In this document: piece after piece, positions 50,860 through 60,305 of the stretch
How positions within the stretch are numbered: position 1 is the stretch's first letter
Layout: each line of letters begins with the position of its first letter
Assembly (NCBI RefSeq): GCF_039631295.1
Contig: NZ_JBDIVE010000014.1
Location: forward strand, 1 to 64,000
DNA from: Viridibacterium sediminicola
GTDB lineage: Bacteria > Pseudomonadota > Gammaproteobacteria > Burkholderiales > Rhodocyclaceae
Direction: 5' to 3'
DNA: 64,000 nucleotides
Notes under the pieces: model-generated
Told to the model about the DNA's origin: nothing
What the model saw: the letters and a program-made list of their open reading frames with translations, nothing else
Database searches by the model: none
Made by a program: the position numbers and the translations under genes

Positions 50860-52284
50860 TCAACTCTTGCCAGGCTGCAAGCCACCGCCGAGCACCTTGT
50901 ACAGCGTGATCAAGTTGCTCTCACGTGCCAGACGCACCGTGATCAGGCTTTGCTGCGCGGAGTAGAGCGTGCGCTGCGCGTCAAGCAGCGCCAGGTAGCT
51001 GTCGATTCCCGCGCGTTGACGCGCATCGGTGAGCTTCAGGCTCTCGCTGCTGGCGGCCACTACGGCAGCCTGTGCGGCCAGCTGTTCGTCGATGGTGCCG
51101 CGCTGCGCCAGCGCATCGGCGACTTCGCGGAAGGCTGTCTGCACGGCCTTGTCGTATTGCGCCACGGCGATGTCGCGATTGAGCTTGGCGATATCGAGAT
51201 TGGCTTCACGACGACCGAGGTCGAAGATCGGCAAATTGAGCTGCGGTGCGAAGCTCCAGGTGCCCGAGCCGTCCTTGAACAGCCCGTCGAGGCTGCTGCT
51301 GGCGCTGCCGGTCGAGGCGGTCAGCGTGATGCTCGGGAAGAAGGCTGCGCGCGCCGCGCCGATATTGGCATAGGCTGCGCGCAGGCTGCGCTCGGCCTGC
51401 ATGATGTCGGGCCGCGCCTGCAGGACCTGCGAGGGCAGGCCGGCGGGCAGCTCACGTGTGGTCACCACGCTCTGTTCCAGATCGCGTACTTGCAGGCTGC
51501 GCGGCAGGGCAGTGCCGACCAGCAGGGTCAGGGCGTTTTCGTCGCGCGCCACCTGGGTGGTGTAGCTGGCGATGTCGGCGCGTGCTGATTCGCTGCTGCT
51601 GCGCGCCTGGTTCAGCGCAACGGCCGAGCTGGCGCCCAGATCAAAGCTGCGCTGCGTGAGTTTGAGTGACTCGCTGCGGCTGCGATAGGTCTCTTGCGCC
51701 AGCTTCAGGCGGGCCTGATCGGCGGCGAGCGTCAGATAGGCATTGGCTACTTCGGCGATCAGGCTGATCTCGGTGTTGCGGCGTGCGTCTTCGGTGCCCA
51801 GATAGGTTTGCAGCGCGGCGTCCTTGAGGTCGCGCACACGGCCGAAGAAGTCCAGCTCATAGCTCGCAAAACCCAGACCGACGCTGTACTGACGCGAGAT
51901 CTTCGGCTCACCGGTGCCGCTGAGCGTGGCTGCCGTGCGCTGCGCGGTATCGCCAGCCGAGACCTTGACGCTCGGCGCCAGATCGGCGCGCTGGACCTGG
52001 TATTGCGCACGTGCCTTGTCGATGTTCTGGATGGCGACGCGCAGATCGCGGTTATTGGCCAGTGCCAGTTCGATCAGCTGGCGCAGGTTGTCGTCGGCGA
52101 TGAAGTCGCGCCAGCCCAGCTCGGCAACCGTGCTTTGCGCCGAGAACGTGCTCGGCTTGTAGGCCTGGCCTTGCGGCCAGTCATTGGCAACGCTGGCGGC
52201 GGGGCGCTCGAAGTCCGGAGCGAGGGTGCCGCAGCCTTGCAGGAGGGCGGCCACGCAGCAGCTCAGAAGAGTGATCCTGTTCAT
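50860..52284 (-). CDS. Outer-membrane efflux lipoprotein (OprM/NodT type)
   Basis: The precursor has a lipobox (LLSCCVAALLQGCG) so the mature protein starts at an acylated Cys. It then has the OprM repeats PDFERPAASVANDWPQG, GWRDFIADDNLRQLIELALA and the late NLPIFDLGRREANLDIAKLN. At 474 residues it is normal for the NodT family. It forms the trimeric channel through the outer membrane for the upstream RND pump. AAGGA seven bases before the ATG at 52284 sets the start; an ATG six bases upstream is in frame. It lies 10 bases after the pump gene. Confidence 0.93.
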   Translation of the reverse strand: MNRITLLSCCVAALLQGCGTLAPDFERPAASVANDWPQGQAYKPSTFSAQSTVAELGWRDFIADDNLRQLIELALANNRDLRVAIQNIDKARAQYQVQRADLAPSVKVSAGDTAQRTAATLSGTGEPKISRQYSVGLGFASYELDFFGRVRDLKDAALQTYLGTEDARRNTEISLIAEVANAYLTLAADQARLKLAQETYRSRSESLKLTQRSFDLGASSAVALNQARSSSESARADIASYTTQVARDENALTLLVGTALPRSLQVRDLEQSVVTTRELPAGLPSQVLQARPDIMQAERSLRAAYANIGAARAAFFPSITLTASTGSASSSLDGLFKDGSGTWSFAPQLNLPIFDLGRREANLDIAKLNRDIAVAQYDKAVQTAFREVADALAQRGTIDEQLAAQAAVVAASSESLKLTDARQRAGIDSYLALLDAQRTLYSAQQSLITVRLARESNLITLYKVLGGGLQPGKS

Positions 52285-52294
52285 GTTCATGTCC

Positions 52295-55200
52295 TTACTG
52301 TGCGTGTTGTGCATCGCTGTCTTGATTGGCGGCGGCGCTGCTCTTGAACAGGCGGCGCACCACCACGAAGAACAGCGGTACAAAGAAGATCCCCAGCGCG
52401 GTCGAGGTAATCATCCCGCCGAGCACGCCGGTACCGATGGCGTTCTGGCTGCCCGAGCCGGCGCCGGTGGACACCGCCAGCGGCACCACGCCGAGGCCGA
52501 AGGCCAGCGAAGTCATCAGGATCGGCCGCAGACGCATGCGTACGGCATCCAGGGTTGCGGTCAGCAAGGGCTTGCCTTGTTCCATCTGCTCCTTGGCGAA
52601 TTCGACGATCAGGATCGCGTTCTTCGAGGCCAGACCCACCGTGGTCAGCAGCGCCACTTGCAGATAGACGTCATTGGACAGGCCACGACCCCAGGCGGCC
52701 AGCAGCGCGCCGAGCACGCCCAGCGGCACCACCATGATCACCGAGAAGGGCACCGACCAGCTCTCGTAGAGTGCGGCCAGACAGAGGAACACCACCAGCA
52801 GTGAAATGGCATACAGGGCAGGCGCCTGTGCGCCGGAGCGACGTTCTTCGAACGAGGTGCCGGTCCATTCATAGCCGATGCCCGCCGGCAGCTTGGCAAT
52901 GATTTCTTCGGCGGCCGCCATGGCGTCACCCGAGCTCAGGCCGGGCGCGGCCTGGCCGAGCACTTCCATCGAGGGCTGACCGTTGTAGCGTTCCAGACGT
53001 GGCGAGCCATAGCTCCAGTGAGCGGTAGCGAAGGCCGAGAACGGCACCATGTCCCCCTTGCTGTTGCGCACGTACCACTTGTTGAGATCTTCCGGTGCCA
53101 TGCGTGCGCTGGCGTCGCCCTGCAGATAGACCTTCTTGATGCGGCCGCGGTCGATGAAGTCATTCACATACTGACTGCCCCAGGCCGTCGACAGCGTGGT
53201 GTTGATGTCGGCAATGGTGATGCCCAGTGCGCCGGCACGTGCATGGTCGATGTCCAGCGTGTACTCGGGCTGATCTTCCTGACCATTGGGACGCACGCCG
53301 ACCAGGCGCGGATCCTTGGCGGCCATACCGAGGAACTGGTTACGCGCTGCCAGCAGGGCCGCATGGCCGAGGCCGGCATTGTCCTGCAGCTGCAAGTCGA
53401 AGCCATTGGAGGTGCCCAGCTCGATCACCGCCGGCGGCACGAATGCGAATGCCATACCGTCGCGCAGTTTGGAGAAGGCTGCCATGGCGCGTCCGGCAAC
53501 AGCCTTGACGTTGTTCTGCGCACCCTTGCGCTCATCCCAGGGACGCAGCTTGACGAAGCCCAGGCCCATGTTCTGGCCCGAACCGGCAAAGCTGAAGCCC
53601 GCCACGGTGAACAGCGATTCGACGGCGCCTTTTTCCTGATCAGAGAGGAAGTGCTGTTCGACCTGATGCAGTGCCTTGAGCGTGCGTTCCTGGGTGGCAC
53701 CTGCCGGCATCACGACCTGTGTGAACATGATGCCCTGGTCTTCTTCAGGCAGGAATGAACTGGGCAGGCGGGTGAACACGAAGATCACCAAGCCGAACAT
53801 CAGCCCGTAGATCAGCATGAAGCGCGTGCTGCGACCCAGGATGCGGCCGACGCTGGATTGGTAGCGCTCCGCATTGCGGTCGAACATGCGGTTAAACCAC
53901 AGGAAGAAGCCGTTCTGGTTGTGCGCATGACCCTTCTCGACCGGCTTGAGCAGGGTCGAGCAGAGCGCTGGCGTGAGCACCAGGGCGACGATCACCGAGA
54001 GCACCATCGAGGAGACGATGGTGATCGAGAACTGACGATAGATCACGCCGGTCGAGCCGCCGAAGAAGGCCATCGGCACGAACACCGCCGAGAGCACGAG
54101 GGCGATACCGATCAGCGCGCCGGTGATCTGGTCCATCGATTTGCGTGTGGCTTCCTTGGGCGAGAGGCCTTCCTCGCTCATCACCCGTTCGACGTTTTCG
54201 ACCACCACGATGGCATCATCGACGAGCAGGCCGATGGCCAGCACCACGCCGAACATGGTGAGCGTGTTGATCGAGTAGCCGAAGGCAGCCAGCACCCCGA
54301 AGGTGCCCAGCAGCACCACTGGCACGGCGATGGTCGGGATCAGCGTGGCGCGCATGTTCTGCAGGAACAGGTACATCACCAGGAACACCAGGGCGATGGC
54401 TTCGACCAGGGTCTTGACCACTTCCTCGATCGAGATGCGCACGAAAGGCGTGGTGTCATACGGGAACACCGCTTCGACGCCAGCCGGGAAGTAAGCGCTC
54501 ATCTGCTTGATCTTGGCCTTCACCGCATCGGCGGTTTCCAGCGCATTGGCGCCCGCAGCCAGCTTGATGGCGATGCCTGCTGCCGGCTTGCCGTTGAAGC
54601 GTGCGGTCGAACCGTAGTTTTCAGATCCGAGCTCGACACGTGCGACATCGCGCAGATAAACATTGCCGCCATTGCTCGCGGTGCGCAGGATGACCTTGTT
54701 GAATTGCTCCACGGTCTGCAGACGGCTCTGCGCGGTGATTGCTGCATTCAGTTGCTGGCCAGGTACGGCGGGGAGGGCGCCAAGCTGCCCAGATGAAACC
54801 TGCGCATTCTGTGCCGTCAGCGCAGCGCTGACATCGGCCGTGGTGAGCTTGTAGTTGTTGAGCTTGGCTGGGTCCAGCCAGATGCGCATTGCATACTGCG
54901 AGCCAAACACATTGACCTCACCCACGCCCGTAACGCGGGAGAGCGGGTCTTGTACGCTGGAGACGAGGTAGTCGGAGAGATCGCCAGCGGTAAGCTGGCC
55001 ATTCTGCGAGACAAAACCGATCACGAGCAGGAAGTTGCGCGCTGATTTTGCAACTTGCACACCCTGGTTCTGCACCGCTTGCGGCAACAGCGGCAAGGCC
55101 AGTTGCAGCTTGTTCTGCACCTGCATCTGCGCCACGTCAGGATTGGTTCCGGAGTTGAAGGTGAGTGTGGTGGAGACTTGACCGGTTGAGTCACTGGTCG

Positions 55201-55438
55201 AGTTCATGTAGAGCAGGCCATCCAGACCGGTCATTTTCTGCTCGATGATCTGCGTCACCGAGTCTTCCACCGTCTTGGCTGAAGCGCCCGGGTAGCTGGC
55301 GCTGATGGCGATGGCCGGCGGAGCGATGGTCGGATACTGGGCGACCGGCAGCTTGTCGATGGACAGCAAGCCGGCCAGCATGATGACGATCGCAATGACC
55401 CACGCGAAGATGGGGCGATCAATAAAGAAACGTGCCAT
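52295..55438 (-). CDS. Multidrug RND efflux pump (AcrB/MexB, HAE1 family)
   Basis: The 1047-residue protein begins [20 protein letters not shown], the AcrB/MexB signature. In helix 4 it has [20 protein letters not shown] with the two proton-relay aspartates, and it includes [20 protein letters not shown] and the C-terminal [20 protein letters not shown]. It exports drugs, dyes or bile-like compounds by proton antiport with the adaptor and channel encoded next to it. Gene order adaptor-pump-channel is as in mexAB-oprM. Gaps of about 10 bases on both sides show one operon. Confidence 0.96.
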   Translation of the reverse strand: MARFFIDRPIFAWVIAIVIMLAGLLSIDKLPVAQYPTIAPPAIAISASYPGASAKTVEDSVTQIIEQKMTGLDGLLYMNSTSDSTGQVSTTLTFNSGTNPDVAQMQVQNKLQLALPLLPQAVQNQGVQVAKSARNFLLVIGFVSQNGQLTAGDLSDYLVSSVQDPLSRVTGVGEVNVFGSQYAMRIWLDPAKLNNYKLTTADVSAALTAQNAQVSSGQLGALPAVPGQQLNAAITAQSRLQTVEQFNKVILRTASNGGNVYLRDVARVELGSENYGSTARFNGKPAAGIAIKLAAGANALETADAVKAKIKQMSAYFPAGVEAVFPYDTTPFVRISIEEVVKTLVEAIALVFLVMYLFLQNMRATLIPTIAVPVVLLGTFGVLAAFGYSINTLTMFGVVLAIGLLVDDAIVVVENVERVMSEEGLSPKEATRKSMDQITGALIGIALVLSAVFVPMAFFGGSTGVIYRQFSITIVSSMVLSVIVALVLTPALCSTLLKPVEKGHAHNQNGFFLWFNRMFDRNAERYQSSVGRILGRSTRFMLIYGLMFGLVIFVFTRLPSSFLPEEDQGIMFTQVVMPAGATQERTLKALHQVEQHFLSDQEKGAVESLFTVAGFSFAGSGQNMGLGFVKLRPWDERKGAQNNVKAVAGRAMAAFSKLRDGMAFAFVPPAVIELGTSNGFDLQLQDNAGLGHAALLAARNQFLGMAAKDPRLVGVRPNGQEDQPEYTLDIDHARAGALGITIADINTTLSTAWGSQYVNDFIDRGRIKKVYLQGDASARMAPEDLNKWYVRNSKGDMVPFSAFATAHWSYGSPRLERYNGQPSMEVLGQAAPGLSSGDAMAAAEEIIAKLPAGIGYEWTGTSFEERRSGAQAPALYAISLLVVFLCLAALYESWSVPFSVIMVVPLGVLGALLAAWGRGLSNDVYLQVALLTTVGLASKNAILIVEFAKEQMEQGKPLLTATLDAVRMRLRPILMTSLAFGLGVVPLAVSTGAGSGSQNAIGTGVLGGMITSTALGIFFVPLFFVVVRRLFKSSAAANQDSDAQHAQ

Positions 55439-55450
55439 GGCGCGACTCCC

Positions 55451-56620
55451 TTACTTGGCCGCGGCGGGAGCCGACGCGCCTGCTGCAACCGCCTTGGCAG
55501 GCGCACCCGGACGTACGCGCTGCAGACCTTCGACGATCAGGCGATCACCCGCGCTGAGCCCTTCGCTGACCAGCCATTTGTCACCCACGGCGCGTTCCGT
55601 CTTGAGCACGCGCGGCTCGACCTTGTCTTCGGCATTGAGCACCATTGCCGTCGCATTGCCCTTGGTATCACGCGTGACGCCTTGTTGCGGCACCAGGATG
55701 GCGTTCTCGCGCAGGCCTTGTTCGACGCGGGCGCGCACATACATGCCCGGCAGCAGGACGTGCTCCGGATTGGGGAAGATCGCACGCAGCGTCACCGAAC
55801 CGGTGTCCTGATCCACCGTCACGTCGGCAAAGGTCAGCTTGCCTTCGAGCGGATACACCGAACCGTCTTCAAGCAGCAGCTTGACGCGAGCCTGGTTGGC
55901 GCCGGCCGACTTGAGGCGACCGCTCTTCAGGTCCTGACGCAGGCGCAGCAGTTCGGCATTGGACTGCGTCACATCGACATAGATCGGATCGAGCTGCTGA
56001 ATGGTGCTCAGCGCCGTGGTCTGGTTCGCCGTGACCAGCGCCCCTGCCGTGACTTCGGACTTGCCGATGCGCCCGGAAATCGGCGCGGCCACATTGGTGT
56101 AGGCGAGGTTGATGCGCGCGGTTGCGACATTCGCTTTGGCTACCGCCACGTCGGCCTCGGCCTGCTTCTGTGCGGCGACGGCGTCGTCACGATCCTGCTG
56201 GCTGACCGCCTTGATGCTGGCAAGCTCTTCGTAGCGCTGCGCCTTGGCGCGCGTCGAGGCGACCGTGGCCTCCGCCTTGGCCAGTGCCGCTTGGGCGCTG
56301 TCGAGGGTGGCTTGATAAGTGGCCGGGTCGATCAGGTAGAGCGGGGCGCCCGCCTTGACTTCGCCACCTTCTGTAAACAGGCGGTTCTTGATGATGCCGT
56401 TGACCTGCGGTCGCACCTCGGCAATCTGGAAGGCCGAGGTCCGCCCGGGCAGTTCGCTGCTCAGTGCAACGGTTTGCGGCGCAATCGTCACCACCCCGAC
56501 TTCACTCGGGCCGCCTTGCGGCTGGCCGCTTTGCGGCGCTTTGCTACAGGCGCCCAGCAGGAGGCCGAACATGACGGCAAGCCCGATGCCTGCGTGGGAA
56601 AGCTGCTTGTTTGTTTGCAT
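55451..56620 (-). CDS. Periplasmic adaptor lipoprotein of the multidrug efflux pump (AcrA/MexA)
   Basis: The precursor has a lipobox (FGLLLGACSK). The mature protein has VGVVTIAPQTVALSSELPGR, VRPQVNGIIKNRLFTEGGEV (first lipoyl half), a coiled coil (residues about 95-160), VAAPISGRIGKSEVTAGALV (second half) and the barrel domain. At 389 residues it is close to AcrA (397). It joins pump and channel in the periplasm. It is the first gene of the operon and follows the promoter/operator at 56679-56714. Confidence 0.95.
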   Translation of the reverse strand: MQTNKQLSHAGIGLAVMFGLLLGACSKAPQSGQPQGGPSEVGVVTIAPQTVALSSELPGRTSAFQIAEVRPQVNGIIKNRLFTEGGEVKAGAPLYLIDPATYQATLDSAQAALAKAEATVASTRAKAQRYEELASIKAVSQQDRDDAVAAQKQAEADVAVAKANVATARINLAYTNVAAPISGRIGKSEVTAGALVTANQTTALSTIQQLDPIYVDVTQSNAELLRLRQDLKSGRLKSAGANQARVKLLLEDGSVYPLEGKLTFADVTVDQDTGSVTLRAIFPNPEHVLLPGMYVRARVEQGLRENAILVPQQGVTRDTKGNATAMVLNAEDKVEPRVLKTERAVGDKWLVSEGLSAGDRLIVEGLQRVRPGAPAKAVAAGASAPAAAK

Positions 56621-56678
56621 ACACCACCTGTGGAGTCTGGGTTTTCGCGCGCGGATTGCGCTGGAGCGGACAAAGAAT

Positions 56679-56714
56679 GAATGATCATTCTAAGTTAATG
56701 CGCTGCAATAGCAA
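56679..56714 (-). promoter_or_regulatory. Promoter and TetR-type operator of the multidrug efflux operon
   Basis: GAATGATCATTC (56679-56690) is a perfect 12-bp palindrome typical of TetR-family operators. On the - strand a -10-like TAGAAT (56687-56692) overlaps it, and a -35-like TTGCTA (56709-56714) lies 16 bases upstream. A bound repressor would block this promoter. The adaptor start is about 58 bases downstream. Confidence 0.65.
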
Positions 56715-56898
56715 GTTTCCGGAGTGAAATAAAATGTAAGCGAAAGGCGAGGTCGGCTGTAGGTGGATGGCTTGCGCGGCCGGGCAGGCGTGGCGGGTGC
56801 AGCGCGCGGCTTGGGTGGCGCGCGCGGACGGCGGGCTTCGTGGATCACGCTGCGACAGCAGGCGCGGCGGCATCTGAGTTTTGCAGAGGCCGAAACGA

Positions 56899-56928
56899 AG
56901 AAAGCCAGCACCGGGGTGCTGGCTTTCT
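56899..56928 (-). terminator. Terminator downstream of tRNA-Asn
   Basis: AGAAAGCCAGCACC pairs perfectly with GGTGCTGGCTTTCT across GG in the centre. It begins six bases past the tRNA 3' end on the - strand and finishes with T residues. Confidence 0.75.
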
Positions 56929-56934
56929 AATGGG

Positions 56935-57010
56935 TGGCTCCTCGACCTGGGCTCGAACCAGGGACCTACGGATTAACAGTCCGGCGCTCTACCGACTGAG
57001 CTATCGAGGA
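56935..57010 (-). tRNA. tRNA-Asn (anticodon GTT)
   Basis: On the - strand the 76-base sequence folds into a full cloverleaf: acceptor TCCTCGA paired with TCGAGGA, D-arm GCTCAGTCGGTAGAGC, anticodon arm with ACTGTTAAT (GTT), and T-arm GGTTCGAGCC. The terminal CCA is encoded. The anticodon GTT reads AAC/AAU, so this is asparagine tRNA. tRNA genes are common sites for integrase-mediated insertion, but no integrase or duplicated 3' end was noticed nearby. Confidence 0.96.
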
Positions 57011-57141
57011 ACGAAGGCTGCGAATATTAGACCTCGTTTCAAGGTCTGTCAAGCCCTTTTGTAATCCGGACTAGCGAATCGCTGTGTTGCAGCAAGCTCG
57101 GGGTAAGATGCCCCTGCCTACCTGCCGTACTGGAGCTGCAT

Positions 57142-58320
57142 ATGTTGAAGCGAAGCGTACTGACCTTGATGACGATAGCCCTGCTGGCGCTGACGGCCTC
57201 TTTGCGCCCGGCGGAGGCGGCCATGCCGACGAGCTGGCTGGGTTTGTCGGTGACGTACATTGAAGACGGTTACAGCTTGCGTCCGGCGCCGAGCAAATTT
57301 GTGCGCGAGCTGAAAGTGCATACGCCGGACCCGGTGAGCATCAACAAGCTATGGATCAAACCGGATTGGGCGGACTGGATTCTGGGTGGCAAGACCAATC
57401 GCTACAAGATGGAGGCCGACGAGGTCGTGGCGCGCCCGAGCGCGCTGGCGCGCATGGGTAGCAATGAAGGCAAGACCGATTACAAGGTGACCTCCCTGCG
57501 CTTTGCGCATCTGAAGTTGCTGCTGGGGAACAAGACGATCAGCTTGCCGGCGGGCGAGATGAGCTTTGCCGAGGACGGCACCCTGGCCGGCGTGCAGATT
57601 GAGCTGGAGCCGCATCTGCTGTTCGATCTGCGGCCGCAGGACGGCAAGCTGCAATTGTTGTTCAGCACCTCAGGCTGGAAGTGGAATGTGCTGCCGGCGC
57701 TGAATTTCGACCAGATCTCCGCTACCGGCGGCATGGATGACGATGGTTTCTACTTTGACAAGATCGGTGCCACAGGCCTGGGTGGTGCGATCGAGGGGCG
57801 TTTGCGAGTTGCCGTGAGCGATGATTTCGCGCTGGAGGGTGATCTGCACCTGGGCAAGCTCAACGCGCCGAGTCTATTGGCCAAGTTTTTCGGCAATCAG
57901 CCCGTGCAGCAGGGGCTGCTGTCCGCCGATTTCAAGCTGAGCGCCCGTGGGGCGAGCATGGCCGAGTTGGCCAGCCAGGTGAGCAGCAAGGGCAGCTTCA
58001 TGATCCAGAGCGGCGCCATCGAGCGCTTTGGCTTGCTCGAAGGCTTGCGCCTGCCCGGACCGGGGCTGGCGGGGGGCGGTCTGACCAAGTTTCAGAAGCT
58101 GGATGGCAGCTTCAGCTGGGCCACGGGCAAGCCGGTCAGCATTGTGTTGCGCAATCTCGATGGGGGCGCGCTGCAGGCCTCCGGCGCGTTTGTGATCCAG
58201 AATGATGGCAGCCTGCGTGGCAATATCTCGGGCGCGTTGAGTCTGCCCAATGGCGGGGGCAAGCTGCGCGCGCTGAGTTTGCGTGGCACGGTCAAGGCGC
58301 CGGAGCTGTTCATCCCCTGA
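57142..58320 (+). CDS. Secreted AsmA-like protein of unknown function
   Basis: The 392-residue protein has a signal peptide (residues 1-26, ending LRPAEAA), beta-rich repeats, and a C-terminal part similar to AsmA family tails: LSARGASMAELASQVSSKGS, FMIQSGAIERFGLLEGL, GGGLTKFQKLDGSFSW and DGSLRGNISGALSL. AsmA-like proteins form long grooves that carry lipids across the periplasm, but this one lacks the usual N-terminal membrane helix and is short. Its substrate is unknown. A TGGAGC precedes the ATG. It is followed after 16 bases by a thioredoxin-like gene. Confidence 0.6.
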   Translation: MLKRSVLTLMTIALLALTASLRPAEAAMPTSWLGLSVTYIEDGYSLRPAPSKFVRELKVHTPDPVSINKLWIKPDWADWILGGKTNRYKMEADEVVARPSALARMGSNEGKTDYKVTSLRFAHLKLLLGNKTISLPAGEMSFAEDGTLAGVQIELEPHLLFDLRPQDGKLQLLFSTSGWKWNVLPALNFDQISATGGMDDDGFYFDKIGATGLGGAIEGRLRVAVSDDFALEGDLHLGKLNAPSLLAKFFGNQPVQQGLLSADFKLSARGASMAELASQVSSKGSFMIQSGAIERFGLLEGLRLPGPGLAGGGLTKFQKLDGSFSWATGKPVSIVLRNLDGGALQASGAFVIQNDGSLRGNISGALSLPNGGGKLRALSLRGTVKAPELFIP

Positions 58321-58336
58321 GTGCAAAAGGTATTTG

Positions 58337-58717
58337 ATGGTCTTGTCTGAACACCCTGACGACGGGTTTTTCGTCGCTTGCCTCTGTGCGGCCTGGTGTG
58401 GCTCCTGCCGCGAGTACCGGCCCGAATTCGATGCGCTGGCCGCGCGCATGCCACAGCTGCGCTTTGCCTGGGTCGATATTGAGGACGAACCCGAGGTGGC
58501 TGGCGATATCGATGTCGAGAACTTCCCCACCCTGGTCATCCAGCGCGGCGAGCTGGTGCTGTTCTGTGGCGCCATGCTGCCGCATATTGGCCAGCTGGAG
58601 CGCCTGATCCAGACCTTCCTGCCGCAGAGCCTGGAGGAATCGCGCCGCTACGCACTCGGCAGCGCCGAGCGGCGCGACTGGCAGGGTCTGGCCGACGTGC
58701 AGGCGCGCCTCAAGTAA
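58337..58717 (+). CDS. Thioredoxin-fold protein with WCGSC active site
   Basis: The 126-residue protein has FFVACLCAAWCGSCREYRPE, with a C-x-x-C redox pair (WCGSC), followed by FAWVDIEDEPEVAGDIDVEN and FPTLVIQRGELVLFCGAM; the cis-Pro is in NFPTL. This is a cytoplasmic thioredoxin-like protein without a signal peptide. It differs from standard WCGPC by Ser. The partner is unknown. The ATG at 58337 follows AAAGG; it lies 16 bases after the AsmA-like gene and may be in one operon with it. Confidence 0.82.
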   Translation: MVLSEHPDDGFFVACLCAAWCGSCREYRPEFDALAARMPQLRFAWVDIEDEPEVAGDIDVENFPTLVIQRGELVLFCGAMLPHIGQLERLIQTFLPQSLEESRRYALGSAERRDWQGLADVQARLK

Positions 58718-58758
58718 GTGCCTGCGCTGACTGCGGTCACGCGTGTGCACGCAGTGCA

Positions 58759-58826
58759 GCTTGCATGCTTGATTGCGGTCGCGAACAATCTGGCCAGGCC
58801 GTTTAACGGCTGCTGTGCATGCAAGC
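58759..58826. promoter_or_regulatory. Inverted GCTTGCATGC sites upstream of the pectate lyase
   Basis: GCTTGCATGC (58759-58768) and GCATGCAAGC (58817-58826) are exact inverted copies, 48 bases apart, and each holds the palindrome GCATGC. They lie 36-104 bases before the lyase start, so a regulator could bind both by DNA looping. No known regulator site was recognised. Confidence 0.35.
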
Positions 58827-58861
58827 GCAATGCACGATAAAACTACATATCAGGAGACAAC

Positions 58862-59590
58862 ATGTACAACAAGCTTCTGCTCGGGCTCTGCCTGGGCGCT
58901 GTGATGGCTTCAGCATCTGCGACCAGCACCATCTCCGGCACCAAGGATTATGCCGGCGCGACCATCGGCACATCGTGCGATGGCCAGTCCGAATCGCAGC
59001 AACCCGTGTTTATTCTCAACGATGGTGCAACGCTCAAGAACGTCCACATCAAGAAGGGTGGCGGTGCCGATGGCGTGCATTGCAAGGGCAGCTGTACCTT
59101 GGAAAACGTGGTCTGGGATGGTGTCTGTGAGGACGCAGCCACCATGTTGGGCGGTTCCGGCAAAACCATGAAAGTGGTCGGTGGTTCGGCCACCAAGGCG
59201 GATGACAAGGTCTTCCAGCACAACGGCAAGGGCAGCACCATCAACCTCAGCGGTTTCCAGACCTATGATCGCATCCAGCGTTTGTGGGCTTCGTGTGGCG
59301 ATTGCTCCAGCAACGGCGGTCCGCGCTACCTGGTCGCCAACAACGTCACCATCAATGGCAAGGTCGTCAAGCCGGATGGTGTGACCGAAGGCTACGTTCT
59401 GCGTCTCAACTACAACTATGGCGACAAGGCCACGGTGCGCAATTTGAAGATCAAAGGCTATACGCTGGGCCATCCCAAGGTCTGCGTGCAAGCCATCGGC
59501 GTGCAGCCGGGCGAGGCGCAGGTCAACAAGGGCGAGTTCTGGAATACCGCGTACTGCGACATCTCCAAGAGCGACGTCAAGGCGTTCTGA
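58862..59590 (+). CDS. Pectate lyase, polysaccharide lyase family 3
   Basis: The 242-residue protein has a signal peptide (MYNKLLLGLCLGAVMASASA) and a right-handed beta-helix of family 3 lyases: QQPVFILNDGATLKNVHIKK, GADGVHCKGSCTLENVVWDG and VCEDAATMLGGSGKTMKVVG, then KADDKVFQHNGKGSTI. The many Cys (GTSCDG, CKGSC, ASCGDCSS) suggest disulfide bonds, and the conserved D/E/K residues of DGVHCKG and EDA fit calcium-dependent beta-elimination. It should cleave polygalacturonate outside the cell, which points to plant contact. GGAG six bases before the ATG marks the start. A strong terminator follows. Confidence 0.93.
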   Translation: MYNKLLLGLCLGAVMASASATSTISGTKDYAGATIGTSCDGQSESQQPVFILNDGATLKNVHIKKGGGADGVHCKGSCTLENVVWDGVCEDAATMLGGSGKTMKVVGGSATKADDKVFQHNGKGSTINLSGFQTYDRIQRLWASCGDCSSNGGPRYLVANNVTINGKVVKPDGVTEGYVLRLNYNYGDKATVRNLKIKGYTLGHPKVCVQAIGVQPGEAQVNKGEFWNTAYCDISKSDVKAF

Positions 59591-59643
59591 TGCGTCTTTA
59601 GCCTTGTCTGCGCGAGCTGGGCCGCCGCCCGGTAGCGCACTGT

Positions 59644-60165
59644 TCAGGCTTGTGAATCCCCGGTTTGCCGGGGATTTTTGTTTTTGCGTCGCGCCAGTAA
59701 CTGCCGTGCAAGAAACAGCACCACAATCAGGTTGATCAGCAGCACAGCCGCATTGATCAGCGAGGGTCGCTGCCACAGGTGTTCCAGCTCCAGCGGCACG
59801 TAGACAGCGCCTGACAGCGCGGCCAGCCACTCGGCCCAGGCCTTGTCGAACCACAGTCCGTAAGCCTCCGCCGCCCGCAGGCCGATGTAGCCGGCAGCCA
59901 GCCACATCAACGCATGCACATTGGCACCGGGCAGCAGGTCGGCGTAATGCAGGATGATCGAGGAATAGTGTCCGTCCGGGCTCAGGTGAAAGCGCCCGAT
60001 CAGGGCCTCGGCCAGGTGGCGCAAGTCGTGGTGTAGCAGGTCGACCACGCCGATGATCGCCACCAGGGCCGCCAGGCCCTTGAGTGCTTCAAAGATCGCA
60101 ATCGCGCGCAAGCTGCGGCGCACAGCGGTGGGATGGCTGCTGGGGGCGTGAGGGCTGTCGTTCAT
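59644..60165 (-). CDS. DUF2127 membrane protein
   Basis: The 173-residue protein has four hydrophobic segments (for example AIFEALKGLAALVAIIGVVD, VHALMWLAAGYIGLRAAEAY, INAAVLLINLIVVLFLARQL). The motif FEALKGLAAL at the first helix and YGLWFDKAWAEWLAALSGAV are features of the DUF2127 family. Function is unknown. The last codons overlap the terminator of the convergent pectate lyase gene, and the C-terminal tail is charged (RRKNKNPRQTGD). Confidence 0.85.
   Translation of the reverse strand: MNDSPHAPSSHPTAVRRSLRAIAIFEALKGLAALVAIIGVVDLLHHDLRHLAEALIGRFHLSPDGHYSSIILHYADLLPGANVHALMWLAAGYIGLRAAEAYGLWFDKAWAEWLAALSGAVYVPLELEHLWQRPSLINAAVLLINLIVVLFLARQLLARRKNKNPRQTGDSQA
59655..59685 (+). terminator. 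Terminator of the pectate lyase gene
   Basis: AATCCCCGG pairs with CCGGGGATT across TTTG and is followed by TTTGTTTTT, a classical Rho-independent terminator. It lies 64 bases after the lyase stop, inside the 3' end of the opposite DUF2127 gene. Confidence 0.85.
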
Positions 60166-60253
60166 CCGTGCAGTCTGAAGGATTCGGGGCCACCGCGTGG
60201 TGGGGAATTGTTTCGATGTTTGTGAGCGGCTCGACGTGATGGCGGCACAAAAA

Positions 60254-60278
60254 ACAAAGGCCCTCGCCGGGCCTTTGT
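60254..60278 (-). terminator. Terminator of the aminotransferase gene
   Basis: ACAAAGGCCC pairs perfectly with GGGCCTTTGT across TCGCC. On the - strand the stem is followed by TTTTTTG. It lies 28 bases after the aminotransferase stop. Confidence 0.8.
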
Positions 60279-60305
60279 CTGTCGTACTGCCGCTGAAGTT
60301 CTTGC

